DNA of 32,263 nucleotides from contig CANHBC010000020.1 of assembly GCA_947458835.1 (NCBI GenBank), positions 1 to 32,263 of the forward strand, read 5' to 3'. The stretch is from Betaproteobacteria bacterium (GTDB taxonomy: Bacteria; Pseudomonadota; Gammaproteobacteria; Burkholderiales; CAIKXV01). Below are positions 18,278 through 25,388 of the stretch, in pieces; position 1 is the first letter of the stretch, and every line of letters starts with the position of its first letter. The position numbers and the translations under genes are program-made. The notes under the pieces are model-generated. The model ran no database searches and was not told the DNA's origin. It was given only the letters and a program-made list of their open reading frames with translations.

Positions 18278-18607
18278 CTGAACCGGACCGTCATCTCGGG
18301 GCGCATCGTCGAACGCGACGTCCTGCGCCATACCCCGGGAGGATTGCCGATCGTGCGCTTCTGCATCGAGCACCGGTCGGTCCAGGTCGAGGCGGGTGGC
18401 GGACGCGAGGTGTCCTGCAAGGTGAACGCGGTGGCCATCGGAGACACGGCAACAAGTGTCCCGGCCGCCGGAAGCGATGCGGAGGTGGCGGTGCGCGGTT
18501 TCCTGTGCCGTGCCGGGCTGAAGGATGAACGCCTGGTACTGCACGTGGAGGCTCTGAAGACTGCAGCGCCACCCGACGACAACATTGAATCAGCACATTC
18601 GGAGTAA
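18278..18607 (+). CDS. priB: Primosomal replication protein PriB (CTG start likely)
   Basis: PriB is a small single-strand-DNA-binding OB-fold protein of the PriA-dependent replication restart primosome. From CTG 18278 the product has 109 residues and begins [18 protein letters not shown], aligning directly with the N-terminus of E. coli PriB (TNRLVLSG, from memory), followed by [20 protein letters not shown] perfect GGAGG (18267-18271) lies six bases before the CTG. The in-frame GTG 18257 and TTG 18263 lie upstream of that Shine-Dalgarno, and no in-frame ATG is suitably placed. Gene order rpsF-priB-rpsR-rplI is the classical one, and rpsR follows after 5 bp. Confidence 0.93.
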   Translation: MNRTVISGRIVERDVLRHTPGGLPIVRFCIEHRSVQVEAGGGREVSCKVNAVAIGDTATSVPAAGSDAEVAVRGFLCRAGLKDERLVLHVEALKTAAPPDDNIESAHSE

Positions 18608-18612
18608 CTGAC

Positions 18613-18897
18613 ATGGCATTCGGAGCCCGAGGCCGCGGAAAAGGCAAAGACGACAAGAAGAAGAAGCGTGGCGGGCGGTCGCTGTTCCGCCGCCGCAAGT
18701 TCTGCCGCTTCACCGCGGAAGGCATCAAGCAGATCGACTACAAGGACATCGACCTGCTCAAGGATTTCATCAACGAGAACGGCAAGCTGATCCCGGCGCG
18801 GATCACCGGTACCAAGGCCCATTACCAGCGCCAACTGTCGGTCGCGGTCAAGCGCGCGCGTTTCCTCGCGCTGCTCCCGTTCACCGACCTGCACTGA
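18613..18897 (+). CDS. rpsR: 30S ribosomal protein S18
   Basis: S18 forms a heterodimer with S6 on the 30S platform. The 94-residue product has a basic N-terminal extension ([11 protein letters not shown]) followed by the conserved core: [41 protein letters not shown] and [20 protein letters not shown]. The length and motifs are normal. It lies 5 bp after priB and 10 bp before rplI. With S6 it is the expected repressor acting at the leader hairpin at 17693-17738. Confidence 0.98.
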   Translation: MAFGARGRGKGKDDKKKKRGGRSLFRRRKFCRFTAEGIKQIDYKDIDLLKDFINENGKLIPARITGTKAHYQRQLSVAVKRARFLALLPFTDLH

Positions 18898-18907
18898 GAG
18901 GCCCACG

Positions 18908-19354
18908 ATGCAGATCATCCTCCTTGAAAAGATCGTGAACCTCGGCCAGCTCGGCGACGTGGTCAAGGTGAAGGACGGCTACGCCCGTAATTTCCTGATC
19001 CCCACCGGCAAGGCCAAGCGCGCTACCCCCGCCAACCTGAAGGCGTTCGAGGCCCGCCGTGCGGAACTCGAGCGCGAGTCGGCCGCCCAGCTGGCGGCAG
19101 CCCAGGCCCGCGGCCAGCAACTCGAAGGCATGACGGTGCAGATCCGCCAGAAGGCCGGCGTCGATGGCAAGCTGTTCGGTTCAGTGACCCCGGCAGATAT
19201 CACCGAGGCGCTTCGCAAGAACGACTTCCCGGTCGAGCGGACGATGGTCCGGATGCCCGATGGTCCGCTCAAGACCATCGGTGATTTCCCGATCACCGTT
19301 GCGCTGCACACCGACGTCCACGTCGCCATTACGGTGTCGGTGCTGGGCGAGTAG
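18908..19354 (+). CDS. rplI: 50S ribosomal protein L9
   Basis: L9 binds 23S rRNA at the base of the L1 stalk. The 148-residue product shows the N-domain signature [34 protein letters not shown] (residues 1-34; only key parts quoted), the long connecting helix near 40-75 (Glu/Ala/Arg-rich) and the C-domain with [14 protein letters not shown] and [15 protein letters not shown]. It is the last gene of the operon: an intrinsic terminator with a 10-bp stem starts 40 bp after its stop. Length and order are ordinary. Confidence 0.98.
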   Translation: MQIILLEKIVNLGQLGDVVKVKDGYARNFLIPTGKAKRATPANLKAFEARRAELERESAAQLAAAQARGQQLEGMTVQIRQKAGVDGKLFGSVTPADITEALRKNDFPVERTMVRMPDGPLKTIGDFPITVALHTDVHVAITVSVLGE

Positions 19355-19394
19355 CAGGCGTCACGAGTCGTCGCCAGCCGGCGACGAAGCATCG

Positions 19395-19418
19395 GAAAGG
19401 GCCCTTCGGGGCCCTTTC
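19395..19418 (+). terminator. Intrinsic terminator of the rpsF operon
   Basis: GAAAGGGCCC and GGGCCCTTTC form a perfect 10-bp stem capped by a stable TTCG tetraloop, followed by TCGTTCC. It cleanly separates the ribosomal operon from dnaB. Confidence 0.88.
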
Positions 19419-19453
19419 TCGTTCCGGAGTGGTGCGGACGGAATCCTCCGCGC

Positions 19454-19475
19454 ACGGCCGCAGACTGGCGGCCGT
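19454..19475 (+). promoter_or_regulatory. 8-bp inverted repeat upstream of dnaB
   Basis: ACGGCCGC, a 6-base loop AGACTG, and GCGGCCGT form a perfect inverted repeat ending 18 bp before the dnaB ATG. dnaB needs its own promoter here because a strong terminator lies upstream, so this may be an operator or a leader hairpin. No good Shine-Dalgarno or -35/-10 pair is visible; GATAAG at 19480-19485 is a possible -10. Confidence 0.35.
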
Positions 19476-19493
19476 CGGTGATAAGCTTTCGAC

Positions 19494-20885
19494 ATGGTCC
19501 AGATCGTTTCTGCAGATTCGACCGACAGCGAACTGGCTGCGGTTCGCCATGCCCCGCACTCGATCGAAGCCGAGCAGTCGGTGCTCGGTGGCTTGCTGCT
19601 CGACAACAATGCGTGGGAGCGAATCGCCGATCTGGTCAGCGAGGGCGATTTCTACAGCGCAGACCACCGCACGATCTATCGGCACCTGGTGCGCCTGTTC
19701 GACGAGTCGCGACCGGCGGACGTGATCACCGTCGCCGAGAGCCTCGAGCGCAACGGCGAGCTCTCGCAGGTGGGTGGGCTGCCGTACCTGTCGGCGCTGG
19801 CCAACAACGTCCCCACCGCAGCCAACATCCGGCGCTACGCCGAGATCGTGCGCGAACGTTCGCTCATGCGCGAGTTGGCCCGTGTCGGTACCGAGATCGC
19901 CGAGTCAGCCTATGCGCCCGGCGGGCGCGCGGCCAAGTTGCTGCTCGACGAGGCCGAGGCAAAGGTGCTGGCGATCGCCGAAGCGGGCAAGCGGACGTCG
20001 CAGGGATTCCTCGACCTCAACGCGCTGGTGGCCGAGGTGGTCGAACGCATCGACCAACTGCACGCGCGTGGCGACAGCAGCGACGTCACTGGCGTGGCCA
20101 CCGGTTTTGCCGACCTCGACCGCGATACCTCGGGCATGCAGGCCGGCGACCTGATCATCGTCGCGGGCCGCCCGAGCATGGGCAAGACCGCGCTCGCGCT
20201 CAACATGGCCGAGCATGTAGCCCTGGTCGAGAAGCTGCCGGTCGTGGTCTTCAGCATGGAGATGTCCGGTACCCAGCTGGTCATGCGCCTGATCGGGTCG
20301 TCTGGGCGTATCGACCAGCAGCGGCTGCGAAGCGGCCGGCTGGAGGATTCCGACTGGCCGAGGCTGACCAGCGCGATCGGTGCGCTGACGCAGGCGCCGA
20401 TCCTGATCGACGAGACCGGTGCATTGACCGCGCTGGAACTGCGCTCGCGCGCGCGCCGAGCCGCGCGCAGCTTCGGTGGGCGGCTCGGGCTGATCGTCAT
20501 CGACTACCTGCAGCTGATGAGTTCCAGCGGCAGCGAGAACCGCGCGACGGAGATCTCCGAGATCTCGCGTTCGCTGAAGGCGCTGGCCAAGGAACTGCAG
20601 GTGCCGGTGATCGCGCTGTCGCAGCTCAACCGAAGTCTCGAGCAGCGGCCGAACAAGCGGCCGGTGATGTCGGACCTGAGGGAATCGGGCGCGATCGAGC
20701 AGGATGCAGACGTGATCCTGTTCATTTATCGCGACGAAGTCTACAACCCGGATTCCGCGGACAAGGGCACGGCCGAACTGATCATCGGCAAGCAGCGGAA
20801 TGGTCCGATCGGTACGGTGAAGCTCACCTTCCTCGGCAAGCACACCAAGTTCGAGAACTTCGCGCCCGTGCCAGGGCGGTTCTAG
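19494..20885 (+). CDS. dnaB: Replicative DNA helicase DnaB
   Basis: DnaB is the hexameric 5'-3' helicase at the replication fork. The 463-residue product has the N-terminal primase-binding domain (HSIEAEQSVLGGLLLDNNAW near 22-41), a linker, and the RecA-like domain from about 190. Walker A is GRPSMGKTALA near 225, LIVIDYLQLM lies near 332, and SDLRESGAIEQDADVILFIYR near 393-413 carries the DnaB-specific Arg/Ser region. The length is typical and no intein is present at the common P-loop insertion site. The ATG at 19494 gives a short, variable N-terminal tail as in relatives. It follows the S6-L9 operon, a common neighbourhood. Confidence 0.98.
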   Translation: MVQIVSADSTDSELAAVRHAPHSIEAEQSVLGGLLLDNNAWERIADLVSEGDFYSADHRTIYRHLVRLFDESRPADVITVAESLERNGELSQVGGLPYLSALANNVPTAANIRRYAEIVRERSLMRELARVGTEIAESAYAPGGRAAKLLLDEAEAKVLAIAEAGKRTSQGFLDLNALVAEVVERIDQLHARGDSSDVTGVATGFADLDRDTSGMQAGDLIIVAGRPSMGKTALALNMAEHVALVEKLPVVVFSMEMSGTQLVMRLIGSSGRIDQQRLRSGRLEDSDWPRLTSAIGALTQAPILIDETGALTALELRSRARRAARSFGGRLGLIVIDYLQLMSSSGSENRATEISEISRSLKALAKELQVPVIALSQLNRSLEQRPNKRPVMSDLRESGAIEQDADVILFIYRDEVYNPDSADKGTAELIIGKQRNGPIGTVKLTFLGKHTKFENFAPVPGRF

Positions 20886-20925
20886 ACTACCGTCGCGCTG
20901 GCGCCGGCCCCGATCGGCGGCCCCC

Positions 20926-21012
20926 CCCGATCGGGGTCAGGTCTCCCGATCGGGGTCAGGTCTTGCGTTTTGCCTCTGCGATCAGCGATCGGGGTCAGGT
21001 CTTGCCTTTTGC
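20926..21012 (+). repeat. Cluster of three direct copies of the dispersed repeat
   Basis: Three forward units lie side by side. The first is truncated (20933-20944, first 12 bases only), the second is full length with one mismatch (20952-20973), and the third is exact (20991-21012). The first two are part of an exact 19-bp tandem duplication (20926-20944 and 20945-20963, starting CCCGATCGGGG). All three are preceded by CGATC. This is the 5' boundary of the RAYT gene. Confidence 0.92.
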
Positions 21013-21173
21013 GTCGTCGCGAACGCCATGAAGAAGGGTCCGGCTGTCCGCCGTCCAGTTTCGCCCGGAAGCTCGCGTTTGGCGCCCTTGTCCTGCAGAC
21101 ACGTCCACGGCACGCTTTGACGAGGCGCCCCGCGGTGCGCCTGTCTCCTCAATGGCCGGGGTAACCACTTCCG

Positions 21174-22064
21174 ATGTCTCGTCCCCTGCGTGTCGAGTAC
21201 CCAGGCGCCGTGTACCACGTCACATCCCGAGGCGATCGCCGCGAGCCCATCTATCTGGACGCCCTGGATCGGCGAGCGCATCTTGAAGTCATTGCGCACG
21301 CGTTCGCCCGGTTCGACGCGCATGCCATGGCTTACTGCCTGATGGACAACCACTATCACTTTGTGATCCGGACACGGCGCGCCAACCTGTCACGCCTGAT
21401 GCGCCACGTCAACGGCGTGTACACGCAGCGGTTCAATCGACGGCACGGCCTTGTCGGGCATCTTTTCCAGGGCCGCTACAGCGCGATACTGGTCGATCGG
21501 GACGCCTACCTCTGGTCGCTGTGCCGCTACGTCGAGCGCAATCCCGTGGCCGCCCGGTTGGTGGATTCGGCCGCGGATTGGCCATGGTCCAGCCATCGTG
21601 CCCACGTCGCGCTGGCCGCTGCGCCCGATTGGCTGGATGTGGACGGTCTGTACGGATTCATCCTCGGTTATCCAGCGGTTACCGCCGCTCAGCGCAGGCG
21701 GGCGGCTGTGCTGCATCGCGAAAGCGTCGACGGTCAATCCGATCCGGATCTCATGCGATCCCGGCTGCGCCAGCAGGTGTTCCTGGGCGACGAACGATTC
21801 ATCGAGCGTACTCTCTCGCGGCAACGCGTGGGCTCCGCATCGCCCGACGGAGTCCCACGGGTGCAGACGCGCCGTCCGCGATCACTCGCCGCCGAACTCG
21901 GCGCCCACGCGGACCATGCCGCGGGCATGCACTCGGCCTACCGGCGCGGTGGGTTCACCATGGTGGAAATAGCGCGGCACGTCGGCCTGAGCGTTTCGCG
22001 CGTCAGTCGGCTGATCGCCGCTACAGAGGCGCGCATCGAGGTCGGGGCAAAAGGCAAGACCTGA
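21174..22064 (+). CDS. REP-associated tyrosine transposase (RAYT, Y1/IS200-like) with C-terminal HTH
   Basis: The 296-residue product is an HUH single-strand transposase of the TnpA-REP group, which recognises REP sequences. It starts RPLRVEYPGAVYHVTSRG. The HUH pair is His60-Tyr-His62 in MDNHYHFVI, and the probable catalytic tyrosine is Tyr119 in CRYVERNPVAARLV. After the Y1 domain, residues from about 245 form a helix-turn-helix (GGFTMVEIARHVGLSVSRVSRLI), an extension found in one RAYT subgroup. The last six residues (GAKGKT) and the stop codon are encoded inside the inverted repeat copy at 22047-22068. No clear Shine-Dalgarno precedes the ATG, so expression may be low. The gene is intact and could be active. 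Confidence 0.92.
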   Translation: MSRPLRVEYPGAVYHVTSRGDRREPIYLDALDRRAHLEVIAHAFARFDAHAMAYCLMDNHYHFVIRTRRANLSRLMRHVNGVYTQRFNRRHGLVGHLFQGRYSAILVDRDAYLWSLCRYVERNPVAARLVDSAADWPWSSHRAHVALAAAPDWLDVDGLYGFILGYPAVTAAQRRRAAVLHRESVDGQSDPDLMRSRLRQQVFLGDERFIERTLSRQRVGSASPDGVPRVQTRRPRSLAAELGAHADHAAGMHSAYRRGGFTMVEIARHVGLSVSRVSRLIAATEARIEVGAKGKT

Positions 22065-22068
22065 CCCC
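22047..22068 (-). repeat. Dispersed 22-bp repeat, inverted copy at the RAYT 3' end
   Basis: This is an exact reverse-complement copy. It overlaps the final codons and TGA stop of the RAYT gene and ends 14 bp before the stop of the convergent phoH gene. Confidence 0.92.
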
Positions 22069-22082
22069 GCCCCTGACCTTGA

Positions 22083-23522
22083 TCAGAGTCGTTCGCCGGC
22101 GAAGTCCGCCAGCCGCGAACGTTCACCGCGCGCGAGCGTCACGTGGCCGCCGTGGGCCCAGCCCTTCATCCGGTCGACGACGTAGCTCAGTCCGGAACTG
22201 CCTTCGGTGAGGTAGGGAGTGTCGATCTGCGCGATATTGCCCAGGCAGACGACCTTGGTACCCGGCCCGGCGCGGGTGATCAGCGTCTTCATCTGCTTGG
22301 GCGTGAGGTTCTGTGCCTCGTCGATGATCAGGAACTTCTTGAGGAAGGTCCGCCCGCGCATGAAGTTGAGCGACTTCACCTTGATACGCGAGCGGATCAG
22401 GTCGCGCGTGGCGGCGCGGCCCCAGTCGCCGGCGTCCTCGTCGGTCTGGTTCAGTACGTCGAGGTTGTCCTCGAGCGCGCCCATCCAGGGGTTCATCTTC
22501 TCCTCCTCGGTCCCGGGCAGGAAGCCGATGTCCTCGCCGACCGGTACGGTGACGCGGGTCATGATGATCTCCGAGTACAGCGTCTCATCGAGCGTCTGCG
22601 CGAGTGCGGCGGCCAGAGTGAGCAGGGTCTTGCCGGTCCCGGCCTGGCCGAGCAGGGTCACGCAGTCGATGTCCGGATCCATCAGCAGGTTGAGCGCGAA
22701 GTTCTGCTCGCGGTTGCGGGCGACCACGCCCCAGACGCCGTGCTTGGGGTGCGAATGGTCGCGGATGGTCTGCAGGATCGCCGTCTTGCCGGACTGCTCC
22801 TTCACGATCGCGTGGAACGGCCGGTCCGCTTCCATCCAGACGAACTCGTTCACCGCGAAGGTGGCGCACAATGGCCCGCTCACACGGTAGAAGGTGCTGC
22901 CGGACTGCTGCCAGGATTCCATCTCCTTGCCGTGCTTCTCCCAGAAGTCGGCCGGCAGTTCGCGCACGCCGGTGTAGAGCAGGTCGGTGTCCTCGAGCAC
23001 CTTGTCATTGAAGTAGTCCTCGGCGGCGAGCCCCAGCGCGCGCGCCTTGATGCGCATGTTGATGTCCTTGCTCACCAGGATCACCTGGCGCCGGGCATCG
23101 CGCTCCTGCAGTGCCTTGACCACCGACAGGATCTGGTTGTCCGCCTTGCCGCTGGCCGGAATCGAGGTTGGCAGTGTCGCAGCGAGCGTCTCGGTCTGCA
23201 GCAGCAGGTGCCCGGTTCCCTGGCGTATGCCGGTGTCGGTGAGCGGGATGCCGGCGCCGAGGTCGATGCCGGGCGAACGGGCAATCACCTCCTCGAGGTA
23301 GCGGCTCGCCTGGCGGGCATTGCGCGCGACCTCGGTCATTCCCTTCTTGTGGTCGTCGAGTTCCTCGAGCGTGATCATCGGCAGGAAGACGTCGTGTTCC
23401 TCAAAGCGGAACAGGCTGGTCGGGTCGTGCATCAGTACGTTGGTGTCGACCACGAACAGTTTCGTCGCGTGCGGTTTCGTGGCGACAGGCTGCCCGGCCT
23501 GGGTGCGCGTGCGCTGGATCAT
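22083..23522 (-). CDS. PhoH2-type PIN domain / ATPase protein
   Basis: The 479-residue product fuses an N-terminal PIN-like RNase domain (KLFVVDTNVLMHDP near 21-34, ITLEELDDHKKG) to a PhoH ATPase domain. In the ATPase, Walker A is LLGQAGTGKTLLTLAAAL near 290-307 and Walker B is FLIIDEAQNLTPKQMKTLITRAG near 396 onward. PhoH2 proteins are described as sequence-specific RNA helicase/RNases; the role in betaproteobacteria is not settled. GGAG lies about five bases before ATG 23522, fixing the start. It is read in the same direction as bcp, 268 bp downstream of it, with strong hairpins between them, so it probably has its own promoter. It converges on the RAYT gene. Confidence 0.93.
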   Translation of the reverse strand: MIQRTRTQAGQPVATKPHATKLFVVDTNVLMHDPTSLFRFEEHDVFLPMITLEELDDHKKGMTEVARNARQASRYLEEVIARSPGIDLGAGIPLTDTGIRQGTGHLLLQTETLAATLPTSIPASGKADNQILSVVKALQERDARRQVILVSKDINMRIKARALGLAAEDYFNDKVLEDTDLLYTGVRELPADFWEKHGKEMESWQQSGSTFYRVSGPLCATFAVNEFVWMEADRPFHAIVKEQSGKTAILQTIRDHSHPKHGVWGVVARNREQNFALNLLMDPDIDCVTLLGQAGTGKTLLTLAAALAQTLDETLYSEIIMTRVTVPVGEDIGFLPGTEEEKMNPWMGALEDNLDVLNQTDEDAGDWGRAATRDLIRSRIKVKSLNFMRGRTFLKKFLIIDEAQNLTPKQMKTLITRAGPGTKVVCLGNIAQIDTPYLTEGSSGLSYVVDRMKGWAHGGHVTLARGERSRLADFAGERL

Positions 23523-23604
23523 CGAGTCTCCGAGGGAGTGAACCTGGGTTGGCGGGAACGCAACGGCGCCACCGTCGGCTTGGCCGCGGCGGTACGGAAA
23601 CGAC

Positions 23605-23634
23605 GCGCCCCCATCGGCATGGCCGTGGGGGCGC
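23605..23634 (-). terminator. Strong hairpin, probable bcp terminator
   Basis: GCGCCCCCA and TGGGGGCGC form a perfect 9-bp stem with a further CGGC/GCCG inner stem. Read on the minus strand it follows bcp and is succeeded by GTCGTTTCC. It fits a terminator for bcp lying before the phoH start. Confidence 0.5.
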
Positions 23635-23682
23635 TGAAGACTTCGGGTGCGGGGGTGCGGCCGTCGGTCAAGACGGACAGCC

Positions 23683-23710
23683 TTTCGACGGACGCCGTCG
23701 GGCGTCGAAA
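23683..23710 (-). terminator. Second hairpin between bcp and phoH with two alternative folds
   Basis: TTTCGACG and CGTCGAAA pair over 8 bp around a 12-base loop. The overlapping CGACGG-ACG-CCGTCG (23686-23700) can form instead, so the two structures exclude each other. It may be a terminator or an attenuator-like leader for phoH. Confidence 0.35.
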
Positions 23711-23790
23711 CGTCGTGGAATCATCGCGAGGCTTTCACCCTGGGCGGCTCATTCCGTGGCTCCCCCTGCAGCGAGGTCGATGAGGTCACT

Positions 23791-24249
23791 CTACTTCAGC
23801 GACGAGACCAGCGCCAGCACCTCGTCGACGTGTCCAGGCACCTTCACGCCACGCCATTCGCGTGCGATCGCGCCATCGGCGTCGATGACGAAGGTGCTGC
23901 GCTCGATGCCACGCACCTGCTTGCCATACATGTTCTTCATCTTCATGACGCCCCACGCCGTGCAGGCGACCTCGTCGCCATCCGAGAGCAGGTGGAACGG
24001 CAGCCCGAGCTTCTCGCGGAAGGACGCATGCGACTTCAGGCTGTCCCGGGACACGCCGACGATGGTCGCGCCCGCCTTCACGAAGGCCTCGTGGTGGTCG
24101 CGGAAGCCCGCCGCCTCCGTCGTGCAGCCGGGCGTATTGTCCTTCGGGTAGAAGAACACCACGACGAAGGCGCCGCGTGCGGCGGCAAGGTCGAAGGTGG
24201 TGCCGTCGGTGGACGGTAGCTTCAGCGCGGGGGCTCGGGTCGCGGACAT
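23791..24249 (-). CDS. bcp: Peroxiredoxin, Bcp/PrxQ family
   Basis: The 152-residue thiol peroxidase reduces hydrogen peroxide and organic peroxides in the cytoplasm. The peroxidatic Cys42 lies in FFYPKDNTPGCTTEA, and the family segments VGVSRDSLKSHASF, LPFHLLSD and RSTFVIDADGAI are present. The resolving Cys found five residues later in E. coli Bcp is Ala47 here. The only other Cys is Cys96 (EVACTAW), so it probably works as a 1-Cys enzyme or through an intermolecular or atypical disulphide. It is separated from arnD by 91 bp and may still be co-transcribed with it. Confidence 0.95.
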   Translation of the reverse strand: MSATRAPALKLPSTDGTTFDLAAARGAFVVVFFYPKDNTPGCTTEAAGFRDHHEAFVKAGATIVGVSRDSLKSHASFREKLGLPFHLLSDGDEVACTAWGVMKMKNMYGKQVRGIERSTFVIDADGAIAREWRGVKVPGHVDEVLALVSSLK

Positions 24250-24340
24250 CGTCGTCTCCAGTGTGCTGTGTGTCGGGTGCGATCTTCAGGCCCGGACATT
24301 ACAACGCCGGCATCGCTGGCGGCTGCCGCGACGCGCCCGT

Positions 24341-25336
24341 TCAGCCGGCGTCCGGCAACCGGGCTGCATGCTGGGTGATGACGGCACGGTCGCGCGTCCA
24401 GCGGTAGTCGGGCGGCGGGGCGCCCGGTGCCAGGAAGGCTGGTCCCTGCAGGGCCAGCGTGCCCCTGCGCCCGGGCACCGCTCCGAACACCACCTCGTGG
24501 TGCGGGAGACGCTCCAGTTCGAGTCCGTCACAGTAGTCGCGCAGCGACAGCAGCTCGACCCCCAGGGCCTTCCAGCCGGAGAGCAGGCGCTCGAACGCTG
24601 GCAGCAGCCTTCCGCCTTCGAGTTCGGCCCGCACGGTGTAGACATGCCCGGTCGGCGGCGGCGCGACGGTGGTGAGTCCCAGCAGGTGTTCGGACACGGT
24701 GTCCGGCGTGATGCCGTCGCTGCCGATCAGTTCATCGATCGTGGGCAGCGTGGTCGGGACCTGCGGGCAGGCGATCAACTCGGCGTTGAAGGTCGGAAGG
24801 AACGGGTGCGTGCCACGGGTATCCGAGCTGTAGCCAAAGCCGAGCCGCTGGGTGTTGCGCAGTGCGTGCAGGTTCATCTGCCAGCCGGCCGCGCCATGCG
24901 CCACGGCACGAACGCCGAACACCTCGTCGAAGCGGTCGCAGGCGAGCTGCATCTCGGCGCGCGTCCACGCCTCGTCGGCGAGTGCCAGCCTGTCCTCCCA
25001 ACGCACGGGGTCCCAGCCGTGGATCCCGCATTCGAACCCGGCGTCGCGCACGGCCTGCATCTGCGGGCGGCAGCTGCCGCCGATGTCCGGTCCGGGGAGC
25101 AGCGTGCCGTTGAGCAGAGTGCGCAACCCGTAGTGCTCGAGCAACGAGATTCGCGATCCGCTGCGCACGGAACCATTGCGCATGAGGCGGCGTACGGCCC
25201 GGCCGGTGTTGTCCGGACCGAGGCTGAACAGGAAGGTCGCGCCCGCGCCCTCGCGCCGCAGCAACTCGACCAGACGCGGCACGCCCTCGCGCGTACCGCG
25301 GCAGGTGTGGACGTCTACCTTGAGGGCGAGCCTCAC
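24341..25336 (-). CDS. ArnD-like deformylase (polysaccharide deacetylase family) with altered metal motifs
   Basis: The 331-residue product aligns along its length with ArnD, which deformylates undecaprenyl-phosphate 4-formamido-4-deoxy-L-arabinose for lipid A modification. Blocks seen are RGTREGVPRL, FLFSLGPDNTGRA, HYGLRTLLNGTLLPGPDIG, HGAAGWQMN, FGYSSDTRGTHPF, PTTLPTIDELIG and VYTVRAELEGG. Two ligand motifs differ from ArnD as I remember it: DVD is DVH near the N-terminus, and HxxDH is HGWDP near residue 105. It may therefore bind metal differently or be inactive. No arnA, arnB, arnC or arnT is nearby. GTG 25336 is the only reasonable start. It lies 52 bp after mnmH on the same strand and is probably co-transcribed. 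Confidence 0.85.
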   Translation of the reverse strand: MRLALKVDVHTCRGTREGVPRLVELLRREGAGATFLFSLGPDNTGRAVRRLMRNGSVRSGSRISLLEHYGLRTLLNGTLLPGPDIGGSCRPQMQAVRDAGFECGIHGWDPVRWEDRLALADEAWTRAEMQLACDRFDEVFGVRAVAHGAAGWQMNLHALRNTQRLGFGYSSDTRGTHPFLPTFNAELIACPQVPTTLPTIDELIGSDGITPDTVSEHLLGLTTVAPPPTGHVYTVRAELEGGRLLPAFERLLSGWKALGVELLSLRDYCDGLELERLPHHEVVFGAVPGRRGTLALQGPAFLAPGAPPPDYRWTRDRAVITQHAARLPDAG

Positions 25337-25388
25337 CCGTGCGCCACCCGCCGCCCGCCGAGCGGACGCTGCGCGAAGTCCGTTCCGG

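Larger units (their letters stand above)
20991..22068 (+). mobile_element. RAYT unit bounded by inverted 22-bp repeats
   Basis: An exact forward repeat at 20991-21012 and an exact inverted repeat at 22047-22068 enclose a single REP-associated tyrosine transposase gene, giving a unit of about 1.08 kb. The same 22-bp word is scattered at four other places in the window without a transposase, which is the pattern of a RAYT and its REP elements. No target-site duplication was recognised at the outer edges. Confidence 0.7.

Noticed and set aside
20926-21012. CRISPR-like array
   Set aside because: There are only three unequal units, with spacers of 7 and 17 bases and no cas genes. The unit is the dispersed RAYT-associated repeat.
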